A stretch of DNA of 64,000 nucleotides from Paraphysoderma sedebokerense. Its lineage: Eukaryota; Blastocladiomycota; Physodermatomycetes; Physodermatales; Physodermataceae. Shown in pieces: positions 63,708 through 64,000 of this stretch (the first letter of the stretch is position 1; the number at the start of each line of letters is the position of its first letter). The DNA lies in NCBI GenBank assembly GCA_025602915.1, contig JAHLJZ010000052.1:1-64000 (forward strand), read 5' to 3'. The notes under the pieces were generated by a model. It saw only the letters and a program-made list of their open reading frames with translations, was not told the origin of the DNA and made no database searches. A program made the translations under genes and the position numbers.

Positions 63708-64000
63708 TTATCCAGTGTGCATTGTTTTCGACGCGTTCAAGACGGCGTTAGTCGTCATGGCTTCTCTGAGTATATTATCAGCATCTGCTAAAGTCAATTC
63801 TCTAAAATTATCAGCCTGTTCTCGACCTTCATGTCTAGCCGATGAACGCCCATGTAATTCCTGTATAAATTTTTCCCCAGGAAGCTCAGCCACAGGACGT
63901 TGAGTGGTCTTCGCGGAAGGTATGAAATGTTGACCTCGATTAAGAGTTGGATTGCGCTGTAGTGCTGGTGGTGGCATTGAATTGTAAACATCTTGAACAA
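63708..64000 (-). CDS. 3' end of an unrecognised gene (partial at window edge)
   Basis: A frame of 96 codons plus stop is open to the right edge of the window and continues beyond it. It reads VQDVYNSMPPPALQRN near the edge and ends NAVLNASKTMHTG. Its middle part has charged, helix-prone sequence (LPGEKFIQELHGRSS, FRELTLADADNILREA). I recognise no family. The upstream exon boundary cannot be judged from here. It converges with the HMMR-like gene. Confidence 0.5.
   Translation of the reverse strand, partial: VQDVYNSMPPPALQRNPTLNRGQHFIPSAKTTQRPVAELPGEKFIQELHGRSSARHEGREQADNFRELTLADADNILREAMTTNAVLNASKTMHTG

Noticed and set aside
1-64000. Transposons, viral relics, CRISPR arrays, rRNA genes
   Set aside because: No reverse transcriptase, transposase, integrase, capsid or terminal repeats were seen, nor any spaced direct-repeat array or rRNA sequence.

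Overview
The window is chromosomal DNA of a fungus. A complete class IV-type chitin synthase, a 117-residue Atg8, an Ost1/ribophorin I, a Tao3/Mor2-type Furry protein and a paxillin-like LIM protein all point to fungi. Nearly every gene is broken by short GT-AG introns of about 50-120 bases, and reading frame is kept across every modelled junction. An HMMR (RHAMM) homologue, an RTEL1 helicase and an ASH-domain protein are more typical of lineages that keep centrioles than of yeasts or most moulds. An early-diverging, possibly zoosporic fungus is therefore the best guess; this is inference, not proof.

Layout. 49-2464 (-) ASH/MSP-fold protein; 3165-8534 (+) RTEL1; 8786-12144 (-) large coiled-coil protein with 39-residue tandem repeats; 12788-16551 (+) chitin synthase; 16830-19377 (-) four-LIM paxillin-like protein; 19841-29165 (+) UTP20; 29406-32191 (-) urocanate hydratase; 32522-35108 (-) RBM25 splicing factor; 35348-36308 (+) unrecognised acidic, disordered protein; 36798-44157 (+) Furry/Tao3; 44348-48912 (+) SHPRH/Irc20-like helicase-RING protein; 49169-49884 (-) ATG8; 50262-52662 (-) OST1; 52952-58806 (-) SEN1; 59480-63326 (+) HMMR-like coiled-coil protein; 63708-64000 (-) 3' end of an unrecognised gene running off the window.

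The genes are packed closely, with about 190-700 bases between them, and many neighbours are divergent and share a promoter region. There is no operon logic. The contents fall into loose themes: genome and RNA maintenance (RTEL1, SEN1, SHPRH-like, UTP20, RBM25), cell wall, polarity and cytoskeleton (chitin synthase, Furry, LIM protein, HMMR, repeat coiled-coil, ASH protein), secretion and autophagy (OST1, ATG8) and histidine breakdown (urocanase). I saw no transposon, viral relic, CRISPR array, rRNA or convincing tRNA.

No clear new biological system was found. The most novel-looking items are the 39-residue-repeat coiled-coil protein, the ASH-domain protein of unknown family, and the combination of an HMMR homologue with a full RTEL1 (helicase, harmonin-like and RING regions) in a fungus. 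Exon coordinates are hand-built from splice signals, reading phase and protein-family similarity and have not been tested against transcripts.
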